A DNA stretch of 29,834 bases from Treponema sp. UBA1798 (GTDB lineage: Bacteria; Spirochaetota; Spirochaetia; Treponematales; Treponemataceae). The position numbers and the translations under genes are program-made. The stretch lies in assembly GCA_002319875.1 (NCBI GenBank), contig DCFS01000143.1, forward strand, positions 1 to 29,834, written 5' to 3'. This document shows, in pieces, positions 14,475 through 24,066 of the stretch. Below the pieces are notes generated by a model. That model ran no database searches. It was not told the origin of the DNA and worked only from the letters and a program-made list of their open reading frames with translations. The stretch's first letter is position 1, and each line of letters begins with the position of its first letter.

Positions 14475-16349
14475 CTATTGCTTTTCAGCGGCTGCATAAG
14501 CTGCGGCACTTTCACCGGCAATACGCCCTGAAGTCCATGCAAAACCACAGGCTAATCCTTCAAATGGAGGATACCCTTTCCCGGTATAATAACCGCCTGC
14601 ACAGGTTCCAGCGGCAAATAACCCCGGAATAGGTTTATAAGTAGTAATATCAAGAACACGCAGGTGTTCATCAACTTTTACCCCTCCGATAGTACCAAGA
14701 AAGACTGCACGGCAGTCAAATGCGTAGAATGGTCCCCTGGTAATATCATACTTCAAAGAAACTGCGCTTTTATTGAAATCCGTATCTTTACCCTGCTTTA
14801 CCATTTCATTGTATCTGCTCACGCTTTCAGTCAAATCGTCTTTTTCGAAGCCGGCAGCCTGAGCCAGTTCGGCGATGGAGTTTCCTTTCCATGCTGTTTT
14901 TCCGCTTATTGCCTGTGCAGCAAGAGCTGTCATGTCACCGCCTTCTTTGCTCGGTCCCGGTCCGCAGTATGAAAGACGAAGCGTATCGCCTTTTGTATAT
15001 CTGTCGAGCGTTGCCTGATCGACAATGATAAAATAACGGCCGCCGGCTGCATACGCAGCATTCCCCCAGAAGGCCGTATCATAGACAACATCTTCATTTA
15101 CAAAGCGGCTCCCCGTACCGTCAACCCACAACAGCGGGGACTGAAGAAGCCAGGTAAGCGCTGAATCAGAATATCCGGCAAGGTGTTCTTCCGTTGATTC
15201 CTGTGCAACTTCGCTCTTTGCAAACTGGCAGCCGTGCAGCAACGGAGTCGCATCCCAGCTTTTTGCTCCGGCTTTTACCATTGCATCAAGCCCCTCTCCC
15301 ATACTTGGCATACCGATAAAGTTAAGATACGGTGTATTCATTTCTTTCTTTACGCGGTCCGTATTGCCCCCGAACCCTCCGGTTGCTATTACAACTGATT
15401 TTGCATGAACAGTAAGCGTTCCTCCATCTTTTTTCTTAGCAGTCAAGCCTGAGATTGAACCGTCTTTATTCTGAATCAGATCTGTCATAGTCGTATCAGT
15501 GCGCAGTTCTGCGCCCATTTTTTTTAGATTGTCATACAGACGGTCAAACCCTTCGGTACTATTATCATATTTATGATAGCAGAAAGCTTCGTAAGCATCG
15601 CCTTCATGAGCAAATTGTGTTGTTTTTTCCTGCAAATGAAACGTCATGCCATATCCGCTGAGCCAGTCAACCGTATCAGCTGCTTTATATACAATAGCGC
15701 GCGTAAGCGGTCCGTTTGACAGATACTGATTAAATTGAAGCAACCGGTTAATGGCAACATCTTCTGACAGGTGCATCCCCTTTGCACGCTGCAGGCTGGA
15801 GTTCACCGCAAAGAATCCGGATGCAAGACGGCTGTTTCCTCCGTAAGTCGGAAGTTTTTCAAGAATAAGGACCTTTTCTCCAGTTGAAGCACAGGCAAGG
15901 GCAGCAGCAGTCCCGGAACCGCCGGCACCAGCTACAACGACATCGACAGAAACTTCTTCATTCTGAGCTTTCTTTGTCTTTTTGTTCTGCCAGACAGCAA
16001 CCGGTACGCCTGTTTTTTCAAGTGCTGCTGATGCTGCGGCAAGGACAGCCTTACTGGTAATACTTGCACCGGATATCGAATCAACAGCAACCGACTGGCC
16101 GGACACAATGGCATCGGCAAGTTTCAAAGCCGCAGCCTGACCAACAGAAGGCGTTTCGTGAGAAGCATCTATGTCTGCTTTAGAAATTTTTCCTGATGTA
16201 TCAATAGTAAGCGATACAGTTACTTCTCCACCGTATCCCTTTTCAGCGGCAGAATAAGTTCCGGCTTTAACCGTTTTTGAACCACAACCGGTAAATAAAA
16301 ATGCAAACATTGCGGGTACAACGAAAGCGGCAAGTACGTTTTTTTTCAT
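14475..16349 (-). CDS. Secreted flavoprotein reductase lipoprotein (FMN-binding plus fumarate-reductase-like FAD domain)
   Basis: This is a 624-residue lipoprotein that probably uses an organic electron acceptor outside the inner membrane. A lipoprotein signal ends in LFTGC (C22). Residues about 30-112 form an FMN-binding domain with DSISGAS (90-96), whose last serine is a candidate for covalent FMN attachment by ApbE. Residues about 132-624 form the FAD_binding_2 domain: GAGGSG (140-145), EKLPTYGGNSRLASG, TIGGVKVDEHLRVLD and the C-terminal FAAGTCAGGYYTGKGYPPFEG. The segment before GRIAG lacks the usual fumarate-reductase arginine motif, so fumarate is doubtful and a urocanate-, cinnamate- or steroid-like acceptor is possible. 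I chose ATG 16349 because GGAGG precedes it and it opens the signal peptide; ATG 16361 is upstream of that ribosome site. Confidence 0.88.
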   Translation of the reverse strand: MKKNVLAAFVVPAMFAFLFTGCGSKTVKAGTYSAAEKGYGGEVTVSLTIDTSGKISKADIDASHETPSVGQAAALKLADAIVSGQSVAVDSISGASITSKAVLAAASAALEKTGVPVAVWQNKKTKKAQNEEVSVDVVVAGAGGSGTAAALACASTGEKVLILEKLPTYGGNSRLASGFFAVNSSLQRAKGMHLSEDVAINRLLQFNQYLSNGPLTRAIVYKAADTVDWLSGYGMTFHLQEKTTQFAHEGDAYEAFCYHKYDNSTEGFDRLYDNLKKMGAELRTDTTMTDLIQNKDGSISGLTAKKKDGGTLTVHAKSVVIATGGFGGNTDRVKKEMNTPYLNFIGMPSMGEGLDAMVKAGAKSWDATPLLHGCQFAKSEVAQESTEEHLAGYSDSALTWLLQSPLLWVDGTGSRFVNEDVVYDTAFWGNAAYAAGGRYFIIVDQATLDRYTKGDTLRLSYCGPGPSKEGGDMTALAAQAISGKTAWKGNSIAELAQAAGFEKDDLTESVSRYNEMVKQGKDTDFNKSAVSLKYDITRGPFYAFDCRAVFLGTIGGVKVDEHLRVLDITTYKPIPGLFAAGTCAGGYYTGKGYPPFEGLACGFAWTSGRIAGESAAAYAAAEKQ

Positions 16350-16390
16350 GAATCCTCCCATATGAAATTGATATTGTAAATCAGGTCTAT

Positions 16391-16405
16391 TGTAACCTTG
16401 TTACA
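16391..16405. promoter_or_regulatory. Inverted repeat TGTAAC-CTT-GTTACA in the divergent intergenic region
   Basis: A perfect 6-3-6 dyad lies between the divergent flavoprotein lipoprotein and AraC-family genes, about 40 bases upstream of the former and 60 of the latter. It is a candidate operator for the AraC regulator or another factor. AraC proteins more often bind direct repeats, so the binder is uncertain. Confidence 0.4.
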
Positions 16406-16465
16406 GATTTTTCACAGGAAGAAGGTTATTGGTTAAAAAGTAGCTTTTTTTTTGAATTTGGTGAT

Positions 16466-17377
16466 ATGCTTAATCCGATGAAACTCACAGAGAAAAAATA
16501 TTCATATCATATCGATGATACGATACTGCGGAACTTATCTGAAGACCGTGCCCTTGAGCAGGGAGTATATTACAGGCTGTCTGCCATTACAAAACAGACA
16601 GACAGCCTGAGCGTATGCTTTTCAACGATTATCTTTATCACAAAAGAATCAACCGTACGTATCGGAAAAGCGGCACTGGCCTGTGGTGCCGGGAATATTA
16701 TTATGATACGGAATCCGTGCTCATATACGATAATCCCCGGAGCAGCTTCCGGAGTTGCTGCTTTTATTCTGGATCTGGAACAGGACTTCGCGGATACCCT
16801 GTTTCTTTCACAAATAGCGGATTGTCCGTTGTTCTACGATTTCATACGGTTGCAGATACAGGATGCAGCTTCTCCTCAGTTTCTGTTTTTTGATACCAAT
16901 GAACGGACCCCGGTATACTGGTGCGGAAGAGTACTGTTGTATCAGGCATCTTTCATAACAGTACAGGATCAAAAATCGGTACGCAGCGCGCTGGTACTGT
17001 TTTTAACCACGCTGCATCGTGAACACCGGCAGCACCTTGTTATCAGCGAAAGTTCCATGATGCCACAGTATGATGCAGGAAAGTTCCTGAAATATATGGC
17101 AGATAATTACCGTTCTATAACGCTTGAAAAAGCCGCTGCTCATTTTGGTTTTAATACTGCCTATTTTTCCACTCTTTTTAAGAAACTGGAATATACAACT
17201 TTTACCCACAAACTGCAGGAAATCAGAATAGAACAGGCAAAACGTCTTCTTCTGACAACGAATCTTACTATGGAAGAAATTATCGGCCTGTCAGGTTTTT
17301 CAGAAAAAAGCTATTTCCACCGGAGTTTCAAAAAATCAGCAGGCATGACACCCGGCCAATACAGAAAGAGCGGGTAA
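16466..17377 (+). CDS. AraC-family transcriptional regulator
   Basis: This is a 303-residue regulator with a variable N-terminal cupin-like sensor domain (about 1-190) and a C-terminal AraC DNA-binding domain with two helix-turn-helices (about 205-303). The diagnostic segments are ITLEKAAAHFGFNTAYFSTLFKK and the C-terminal FSEKSYFHRSFKKSAGMTPGQYR. It is divergent from the flavoprotein lipoprotein and shares a 116-base control region with it, so it probably regulates that gene in response to its substrate. The ribosome site before ATG 16466 is weak; ATG 16478 is an alternative. A poor -10 (TTGAAT, 16452-16457) 8 bases ahead of 16466 could again mean a leaderless start. The ligand is unknown. 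Confidence 0.87.
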   Translation: MLNPMKLTEKKYSYHIDDTILRNLSEDRALEQGVYYRLSAITKQTDSLSVCFSTIIFITKESTVRIGKAALACGAGNIIMIRNPCSYTIIPGAASGVAAFILDLEQDFADTLFLSQIADCPLFYDFIRLQIQDAASPQFLFFDTNERTPVYWCGRVLLYQASFITVQDQKSVRSALVLFLTTLHREHRQHLVISESSMMPQYDAGKFLKYMADNYRSITLEKAAAHFGFNTAYFSTLFKKLEYTTFTHKLQEIRIEQAKRLLLTTNLTMEEIIGLSGFSEKSYFHRSFKKSAGMTPGQYRKSG

Positions 17378-17433
17378 ATTCTGCTATAATCCGGTCTTCC
17401 GCCGCAGTTATCCGCAGCAGAAGACTGCTGAGA

Positions 17434-17462
17434 TTGACACCTGCTCTTTTAGGGCTTAAAAT
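17434..17462 (+). promoter_or_regulatory. Strong promoter for the acyltransferase gene
   Basis: TTGACA (17434-17439) is an exact consensus -35. After 17 bases comes TAAAAT (17457-17462), 5 of 6. The expected start near 17469 gives a leader of about 17-32 bases depending on which ATG is used. Confidence 0.75.
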
Positions 17463-17485
17463 ACAGAAAAAACCGACAGGATAGG

Positions 17486-18409
17486 ATGGAGAAAAGTTAC
17501 ATGGAAATATCTTTACGTGAAAAATACGGCAAATACTTCTCGCTGATGGCTTCGCTGACGAAGGCCGCTCCGAAGATAGACCCGACCAATGTTTACGAAC
17601 CGGCAAACCTGGATATGCGCAAAATTATGGACACCATGGTAGAAGAAAATCTGCTTCCCGGTTCCCGCCTTGAAAATATCGCAAACTTCAAAGCCTTTTA
17701 CGAAGCGGTAAAAAACGGTAAACACGGTCTTATTCTTATGGAACACTACAGCAATATGGATCTGCCCGCACTGATCTACCTGCTCAACCGGCTGGAAGAA
17801 CCGTGGGGACCGGATCTTGCTTCGCGTATCGTTGCAATAGCAGGAATGAAACTGAATGAAGAAAATCCGATGGTCCGGGCATGGGCAGAAGGATTTTCCC
17901 GTATCGTTATCTATCCGAGCAGGAGCCTGAAATCAGTCGAAAGTAAAGAAAACATTTCTGAAGAAAAAAAAGCTGAAGAAGAAAAAAAGGCGCGTGCCAT
18001 CAACCTCGCGGCAATGCACGCAATGGATGACTGTAAAAAACGCGGAGAAGTCATTCTCGTATTTCCTGCAGGAACACGCTACCGTCCGGGGAAACCGGAA
18101 ACAAAAAAGGGGCTTCATGAAATCGACAGTTACCTGCGGATGTTCGATATCGCAATCCTCGTTTCGATAAACGGCAACTGCCTCCGCCTGAATCCTGCCA
18201 ATACAGAAAATATGCTGGAGGATCTTGTTGCAGAAGACGTTGTTATAGAAACTGCAAGTCCGCTCATCGAATGTAAAGACTTCAGGAAGCAGATCCTTGA
18301 ATCACTGCCATCAGACGATCCGGATCCGAAACAGAAAGTTGTCGACCATATTATGAACATTCTTGACGAGCAGCACAACGCAATCGAAAAAATCAGACAA
18401 CAGAAATAG
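17486..18409 (+). CDS. Glycerol-3-phosphate / lysophosphatidate acyltransferase (PlsC-like)
   Basis: This is a 307-residue membrane-associated acyltransferase for early phospholipid synthesis. It transfers an acyl chain to glycerol-3-phosphate or its lysolipid. The catalytic HX4D motif is HYSNMD (about residues 87-92), and the substrate-phosphate motif appears as FPAGTRYRPG (about 193-202) with Ala where many relatives have Glu. A charged helical insertion rich in Lys and Glu (about 150-172) separates the blocks. No clear transmembrane helix is seen, so membrane contact is likely peripheral. ATG 17486 has AGG-rich sequence upstream. ATG 17501 has GGAG 9 bases upstream and is a good alternative (302 residues). 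Its closeness to the glp genes suggests a link to glycerol-3-phosphate supply, but it has its own promoter and terminator. Confidence 0.83.
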   Translation: MEKSYMEISLREKYGKYFSLMASLTKAAPKIDPTNVYEPANLDMRKIMDTMVEENLLPGSRLENIANFKAFYEAVKNGKHGLILMEHYSNMDLPALIYLLNRLEEPWGPDLASRIVAIAGMKLNEENPMVRAWAEGFSRIVIYPSRSLKSVESKENISEEKKAEEEKKARAINLAAMHAMDDCKKRGEVILVFPAGTRYRPGKPETKKGLHEIDSYLRMFDIAILVSINGNCLRLNPANTENMLEDLVAEDVVIETASPLIECKDFRKQILESLPSDDPDPKQKVVDHIMNILDEQHNAIEKIRQQK

Positions 18410-18419
18410 TAATAGGGCT

Positions 18420-18459
18420 GCCGGGATGATACAGAAAATTACCCCGGCTTCTGATTTTT
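18420..18459 (+). terminator. Terminator after the acyltransferase gene
   Basis: GCCGGG (18420-18425) pairs with CCCGGC (18443-18448), followed by TTCTGATTTTT. A second imperfect hairpin, CCCCCT/AGGGGG (about 18460-18487), follows it and may serve the convergent glpP transcript, though no T run follows on that strand. Confidence 0.55.
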
Positions 18460-18534
18460 CCCCCTCCGTTGTACACAGTGAAGGGGGATACCGGTTGCTG
18501 AAGCTGTCCTAAAATGGTTACTTCTGAGCCCTGA

Positions 18535-19086
18535 TCATTTCCATAACCGGCAATCGGATGTCGAAACCGCGGCAGCGCCGGCTGCAAGGATCTGCTGAAT
18601 CTGCTCCGGAGAATGAATTAAACCGCCTCCGATTATCTGTTTTTTTATTTTCACAACGGTATCAGGAATCAAAGTTAAAGCAATCCCCGGCAGAATCTCG
18701 AGGAAATCAATTTCATCATCGGAATTAATTCTGTCAATATTTTCAAGAGATTTCGAATCCAGTATAAATATTCTGAGGATGGTTTTAAATCCCAGATCTT
18801 TGCCATATTTTAAGATGTGAAGTTTTATCGATATGATACCATCCGCTTCCGTCATACTCTTTATATAATCCACAGACGAACGGCTGCTGGAAAGCCCCTC
18901 TATCAGATCAAGGTGAACAAAAACAGACTTGCCGCTGTTTTTCAGCTGTTTTACATAACCGGGAACAGATAACAGTGTCCCGAACAATAAAAAAACAATT
19001 CTGCTGTTGCTTTTCAGACAATCCGTTATATCGGCTTCCGATCTGACAGCAGCGACGACCTTCGTCCCGCGAAAAAAATCATTCAT
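18535..19086 (-). CDS. glpP: Glycerol-3-phosphate-responsive antiterminator
   Basis: This is a 183-residue RNA-binding regulator of the GlpP family. In Bacillus, GlpP with bound glycerol-3-phosphate prevents termination in the leaders of glp transcripts. The TIM-barrel-like sequence shows the family features: KVVAAVRSEADI at the N-terminus, VFVHLDLIEGLS (about 53-64), ADGIISIKLHILKYGKDLG, DFLEILPGIA (about 129-138), and the phosphate-loop-like GGGLIHSPEQI and GAAAVSTSD at the C-terminus. GAAGGAG lies just upstream of ATG 19086. It is divergent from the glp operon and 334 bases away. The operon's leader contains a matching terminator, so the likely target is adjacent. Confidence 0.92.
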   Translation of the reverse strand: MNDFFRGTKVVAAVRSEADITDCLKSNSRIVFLLFGTLLSVPGYVKQLKNSGKSVFVHLDLIEGLSSSRSSVDYIKSMTEADGIISIKLHILKYGKDLGFKTILRIFILDSKSLENIDRINSDDEIDFLEILPGIALTLIPDTVVKIKKQIIGGGLIHSPEQIQQILAAGAAAVSTSDCRLWK

Positions 19087-19153
19087 GTCCGATTTTCTCC
19101 TTCACCAAAAGTCACGGATCATGCCAACCTGATTGAATCCGCGAACCTTTACT

Positions 19154-19182
19154 ACGCTACCATTGAACAGTCCAACTGTCAA
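19154..19182 (-). promoter_or_regulatory. glpP promoter
   Basis: Minus strand: exact TTGACA (19182-19177), 17 bases, TAGCGT (19159-19154, 3 of 6). The leader would be about 60 bases. The -35 overlaps a near-palindrome with ACAGT-CCA-ACTGT at its core. Confidence 0.5.
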
Positions 19183-19201
19183 ATGAAAAAAAATAATTTT
19201 C

Positions 19202-19230
19202 TTGCGTTATCCGGAAACCCATGTTATTAT
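19202..19230 (+). promoter_or_regulatory. glp operon promoter
   Basis: TTGCGT (19202-19207), 17 bases, TATTAT (19225-19230). The predicted start near 19237 places the transcript 5' end directly at the first leader hairpin and about 55 bases ahead of the regulated terminator. Confidence 0.55.
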
Positions 19231-19236
19231 TCACAC

Positions 19237-19420
19237 AGATATGAAAACTGCTTGTTTTCATATATTACAATTAATGCCGTTTTTGAGTTAAAAGAGTAAA
19301 ACAGCGTCTATTCGTAATAAAAGAATAGGTGTGCGTTTTGCTCTTTTTTTATTGACTGCCATCTGCTTCCGGCAGTTGTAACAAAGGAGCATAAAAGCAT
19401 CCTGACTGCAGGAGGTCTTT
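19237..19420 (+). promoter_or_regulatory. glp operon leader, putative GlpP-controlled antitermination region
   Basis: The leader starts with a perfect 10-bp hairpin, ATATGAAAAC/GTTTTCATAT with loop TGCTT (19239-19263). GCCGTTTT (19276-19283) can pair with AAAACAGC (19298-19305) at 7 of 8 positions. That pairing would consume the 5' arm of the terminator at 19291-19350, so the two folds are mutually exclusive. After the terminator a further small hairpin, ACTGCC/GGCAGT (19355-19376), precedes AGGAGG and the first coding ATG. The layout fits conditional read-through by GlpP. Confidence 0.65.
19291..19350 (+). terminator. Leader terminator of the glp operon
   Basis: The arm 19291-19313 pairs with 19323-19346 through AAAGAG/CTCTTT at the base and TCTATTC/GAATAGG at the top. 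There are a few G-U pairs and one small internal loop (A19303 against 19333-19334). A run of seven T's ends at 19350. It lies about 70 bases ahead of the first coding gene, so it must be bypassed for expression. Confidence 0.85.
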
Positions 19421-20884
19421 ATGCAATATGATGTTGCAGTTATCGGCTGCGGGGTCGTCGGTGCGGCTGTCGCTTACACCCTGTCAAAGTACAAAATTTC
19501 TGTCATTGTACTTGAAGCTGAAAATGATGTCGCAGATATCTCTACCAAGGCAAACACAGGTATTCTCCACGCCGGTTACGATCCGGAACCTGGCTCACAG
19601 ATGGCGAAACTGAATGTAGATGGTGTGAGAATGGCCAGAGAGCTCTGTGAAAAACTGGATGTCCCTGTTATATGGCCGGGAACATTTGTCGTAGCTTTTT
19701 CGGATGCGGAAATGCAAACCGTAAAAGAATTGTACGACAGAGGAGTCGCAAACGGCATTAAGGACATGGAAATTCTCGATGCCCGGCGGGTACACGGGAT
19801 GGAACCGAATCTTTCTCCGGAAATAAAAAGCGCACTATTTGCCCCAACGTCAGGCGTTATCTATCCCTGGGAATATGCGCTTGCATTTATCGAGACGGCG
19901 ATCAGAAACGATGCTGACCTGAGACGGAATTTCCGGGTAGCTGATATCATAAAACAGGAACCGTCAGGTTATGTCCTGAAAAGCGTATCAGGAGAACTGG
20001 TACGGGCAAAATACGTTGTAAATGCGGCGGGATTGTATTCTGATTTTATACATAATCTTGTATCTCCGCCGGCCTTCAAAATTCTGCCTGCCAGAGGCGA
20101 ATATTTTCTGCTGGACACGACGGAAGGGAACCTTGTAAAACACGTCATTTTTCAGTGTCCTACGGACAAAGGGAAAGGTATTCTGGTATCTCCGACAGCC
20201 CGCGGAAATCTTATCGTAGGTCCCAACGCAGTTCCCGGTGAAAAAGATGATGTCAAAGTAACAAGGTCCGGACTCGACTATGTTGAAGAATATGCAAAAA
20301 AATCAGTTCCGTCGCTCGACCTCCGTACATCAATCCGTAATTTTGCAGGCGTCCGTGCGAACAATGATAAAAATGACTTCATCATAAGTGAAGCAGAAAA
20401 TGCAAAGGGCTTTATTGATCTTGCAGGTATTAAATCTCCGGGTCTTACATCGGCACCTGCCATTGCATTGGAATGTCTCGATCTGCTGACGAAATGCGGT
20501 CTGCCGCTGGAAGAAAAAAAGTCATACGTCGATACGCGGAAACGCATCAGATTTTCGGAACTCTCTGTTGCTGAAAAACAGGAGCTCGTCAGAAAAAGTC
20601 CCCTCTACGGACGGGTAATCTGCCGCTGCGAGACTATCACGGAAGGTGAAATCATCGATGCACTCCGCGGTCCTGTGCCGCCGGTTTCCGTCGACGGTGT
20701 AAAAAGGAGATGCGGCACCGGCATGGGACGCTGTCAGGGAGGTTTCTGCGGTCCGCGGGTTATGGAAATTCTGATAAACGAAAGACACATCAGTTATAAA
20801 GATCTGCTGAAGGATAAAACAGGTTCATTCATGCTGACAGGTATTACAAAAAAACAGGAGGAAACATATGAATGGAACCGCTAA
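19421..20884 (+). CDS. Anaerobic glycerol-3-phosphate dehydrogenase-like flavoprotein (GlpA-type) with BFD-like 2Fe-2S domain
   Basis: This is a 487-residue FAD enzyme likely to oxidise glycerol-3-phosphate to dihydroxyacetone phosphate. The DAO-type fold starts with VAVIGCGVVGAAVAYTL (residues 4-20) and STKANTGILHAGYDPEPGS. The C-terminal bacterioferritin-ferredoxin-like domain carries C401 and C403 (CRCE), C431, C438 and C443 (the last two in GRCQGGFC), enough for a [2Fe-2S] cluster. AGGAGG precedes ATG 19421. The stop overlaps the next gene by 17 bases. It is the first gene of a five-gene glycerol operon, with a GlpB-like flavoprotein and a DUF1667 protein completing the complex. Other 2-hydroxyacid or amino-acid oxidase roles exist in this fold, but the context makes glycerol-3-phosphate the best reading. 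Confidence 0.87.
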   Translation: MQYDVAVIGCGVVGAAVAYTLSKYKISVIVLEAENDVADISTKANTGILHAGYDPEPGSQMAKLNVDGVRMARELCEKLDVPVIWPGTFVVAFSDAEMQTVKELYDRGVANGIKDMEILDARRVHGMEPNLSPEIKSALFAPTSGVIYPWEYALAFIETAIRNDADLRRNFRVADIIKQEPSGYVLKSVSGELVRAKYVVNAAGLYSDFIHNLVSPPAFKILPARGEYFLLDTTEGNLVKHVIFQCPTDKGKGILVSPTARGNLIVGPNAVPGEKDDVKVTRSGLDYVEEYAKKSVPSLDLRTSIRNFAGVRANNDKNDFIISEAENAKGFIDLAGIKSPGLTSAPAIALECLDLLTKCGLPLEEKKSYVDTRKRIRFSELSVAEKQELVRKSPLYGRVICRCETITEGEIIDALRGPVPPVSVDGVKRRCGTGMGRCQGGFCGPRVMEILINERHISYKDLLKDKTGSFMLTGITKKQEETYEWNR

Positions 20885-22145
20885 CACCTATGATCTGATC
20901 GTAATCGGAGCGGGACCTGCAGGTCTGGCAGCAGCCGTGGAAGCATGGAACAGAGGCTTAAAGAAAATTCTAATCGTCGAAAGAGCAAAAGAAGCCGGTG
21001 GTATTCTTATGCAGTGTATTCACAACGGTTTCGGTCTCCATTATTTCAAGGAAGAACTCACCGGACCGGAATATGCAGAGCGTTTTATTACCATGGTTGA
21101 TAAAACCGGTATTGAAATAAAACTGGATACAATGGTTCTCGATATAACGAGCCGGAAACAGGTGCACATGGTAAATACAAAGGATGGCTACCAGATTCTT
21201 GAGGCAAAAACTATCGTACTCGCCATGGGCTGCCGCGAGCGGACGCGGGGAGCTATCGGCATTCCCGGTACCAGGCCGGCAGGAATATACACGGCAGGTA
21301 CCGCCCAGCGACTGTTAAATATTGAAGGATATATGCCGGGAACGCGTATCCTGATTCTGGGCAGCGGCGATATCGGACTTATCATGGCACGGCGTCTGAC
21401 GCTCGAAGGTGCAAAAGTCCTCGCATGCGTAGAACTTCTGCCATTTTCCGGCGGACTGACACGTAATATCGTACAGTGTCTCAATGATTTTGATATTCCT
21501 TTGTATCTTTCACATACTATTACGGAAATAAAAGGCGACAAACGGGTCACCGGAGCTGTCGTCATGCAGCTCGACGGCAGCCGAAAACCTGTTCCGGGAA
21601 CCGAAATGGAATTTGACTGCGATACAATACTTCTGAGCGTCGGTCTTATTCCTGAAAACGAGCTGACAAAAAAAGCTGACATCCGCATGGATCCGCGTAC
21701 GAAAGGTGCCATAGTCTATGAGAACCGGGAAACGTCCGTACCGGGCATTTTTGCATGCGGCAACGCAGTACATGTACACGATCTCGTCGACTTCGTGACA
21801 GAGGAAGGCCAGCTTGCCGGAGCAGGTGCTGCTGCCTATGTTCAGGCAGGTACGAAAGACGGACAGACTGTCGAACTGATAAATGGAAATGACGTCGGAT
21901 ATACCGTACCACAACATGTACGCCCGGAACAGATGGGTGACAGCACAGGCATATATTTCCGTGTCAAGTCCGTTCATAAAGAACCGTGCTTTATCAGCAT
22001 AAAATCCGGTACTGCTGAAATAGCGCGGCTGAAGAGGGATCATATGGCGCCCGGCGAAATGGAGAGGATTTCCCTGACCAGAGACCAGCTGCAGAACACT
22101 ACAGGTAAAGTTTCTGTCAGTATCGAAGAAGGAGGTACGAAATGA
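20868..22145 (+). CDS. GlpB-like NAD(P)/FAD-dependent oxidoreductase subunit
   Basis: This is a 425-residue flavoprotein of the pyridine nucleotide-disulfide oxidoreductase fold. The FAD loop is IGAGPAGLAA (about 12-21), the second Rossmann loop LILGSGDIGLI (near residue 160), and the FAD contact GIFACGNAVHVHD (about 293). It has CRER in MGCRERTRGAIG, typical of the subunit that partners the GlpA-like protein. It probably receives electrons from the glycerol-3-phosphate-oxidising subunit and exchanges them with NAD or a carrier. ATG 20868 lies after ACAGGAGG inside the end of the upstream gene. The stop overlaps the next start as ATGA, so all three subunit genes are translationally coupled. 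Confidence 0.87.
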   Translation: MNGTANTYDLIVIGAGPAGLAAAVEAWNRGLKKILIVERAKEAGGILMQCIHNGFGLHYFKEELTGPEYAERFITMVDKTGIEIKLDTMVLDITSRKQVHMVNTKDGYQILEAKTIVLAMGCRERTRGAIGIPGTRPAGIYTAGTAQRLLNIEGYMPGTRILILGSGDIGLIMARRLTLEGAKVLACVELLPFSGGLTRNIVQCLNDFDIPLYLSHTITEIKGDKRVTGAVVMQLDGSRKPVPGTEMEFDCDTILLSVGLIPENELTKKADIRMDPRTKGAIVYENRETSVPGIFACGNAVHVHDLVDFVTEEGQLAGAGAAAYVQAGTKDGQTVELINGNDVGYTVPQHVRPEQMGDSTGIYFRVKSVHKEPCFISIKSGTAEIARLKRDHMAPGEMERISLTRDQLQNTTGKVSVSIEEGGTK

Positions 22146-22489
22146 AAAATCTGATCTGTATTGTCTGTCCCAAAGGCTGCCATCTGTCCGTTGATGAAAA
22201 TAATGACTTTGCGGTTACCGGGAATTCCTGCAAACGTGGAGAAACATACGGTAAAATGGAAGTAAAAGATCCTCACCGGATCGTAACCAGTACCGTTGCT
22301 GTCAGCGGAAGCAGCTATGTCCGATGCCCGGTAAAAACCGACAGAACCATTCCAAAAGGCCTTATGTTCGAAGCAATGAGAACACTGGATCGCATTACTA
22401 TTCCGGCACCGATAAAACCGGGCCAGATAATAGTAAGCAGAATCTGCAATACCGATGCAAATTTTGTTGCTACGCGGGATATTACATAA
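22142..22489 (+). CDS. DUF1667 cysteine-rich protein, third subunit of the Glp complex
   Basis: This is a 115-residue protein of the DUF1667 family, regularly encoded after GlpA-like and GlpB-like genes in anaerobes. Cysteines C6, C9 and C13 (CIVCPKGC), C30 (GNSCKRGE) and C62 (VRCPVKT) suggest a metal or Fe-S centre. No transmembrane helix is visible. Its place in the operon suggests that it substitutes for GlpC, the Fe-S and membrane-anchoring subunit of the classical enzyme, as a soluble electron carrier. GGAGG lies shortly before ATG 22142, which overlaps the preceding stop by 4 bases. The function of DUF1667 has not been established to my knowledge, so its role is inferred from context. 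Confidence 0.87.
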   Translation: MKNLICIVCPKGCHLSVDENNDFAVTGNSCKRGETYGKMEVKDPHRIVTSTVAVSGSSYVRCPVKTDRTIPKGLMFEAMRTLDRITIPAPIKPGQIIVSRICNTDANFVATRDIT

Positions 22490-22528
22490 TTCGGTAAGAA
22501 CAAGACATTCCTAAAAGGAGGAAAAAAG

Positions 22529-24025
<1,497 letters not shown>

Positions 24026-24066
24026 CTTTACCCGTGTTCCAGACGCTTTATTAAAAGGAGATTAAA

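Noticed and set aside
18393..18587. Minus-strand frame of 64 codons at the acyltransferase-glpP junction
   Set aside because: It overlaps both gene ends and the terminator hairpins, with no coding signs.
19353..19381. Second glp promoter with TTGACT after the leader terminator
   Set aside because: No acceptable -10 box occurs at 16-18 bases. The TTGACT is part of a small ACTGCC/GGCAGT hairpin.
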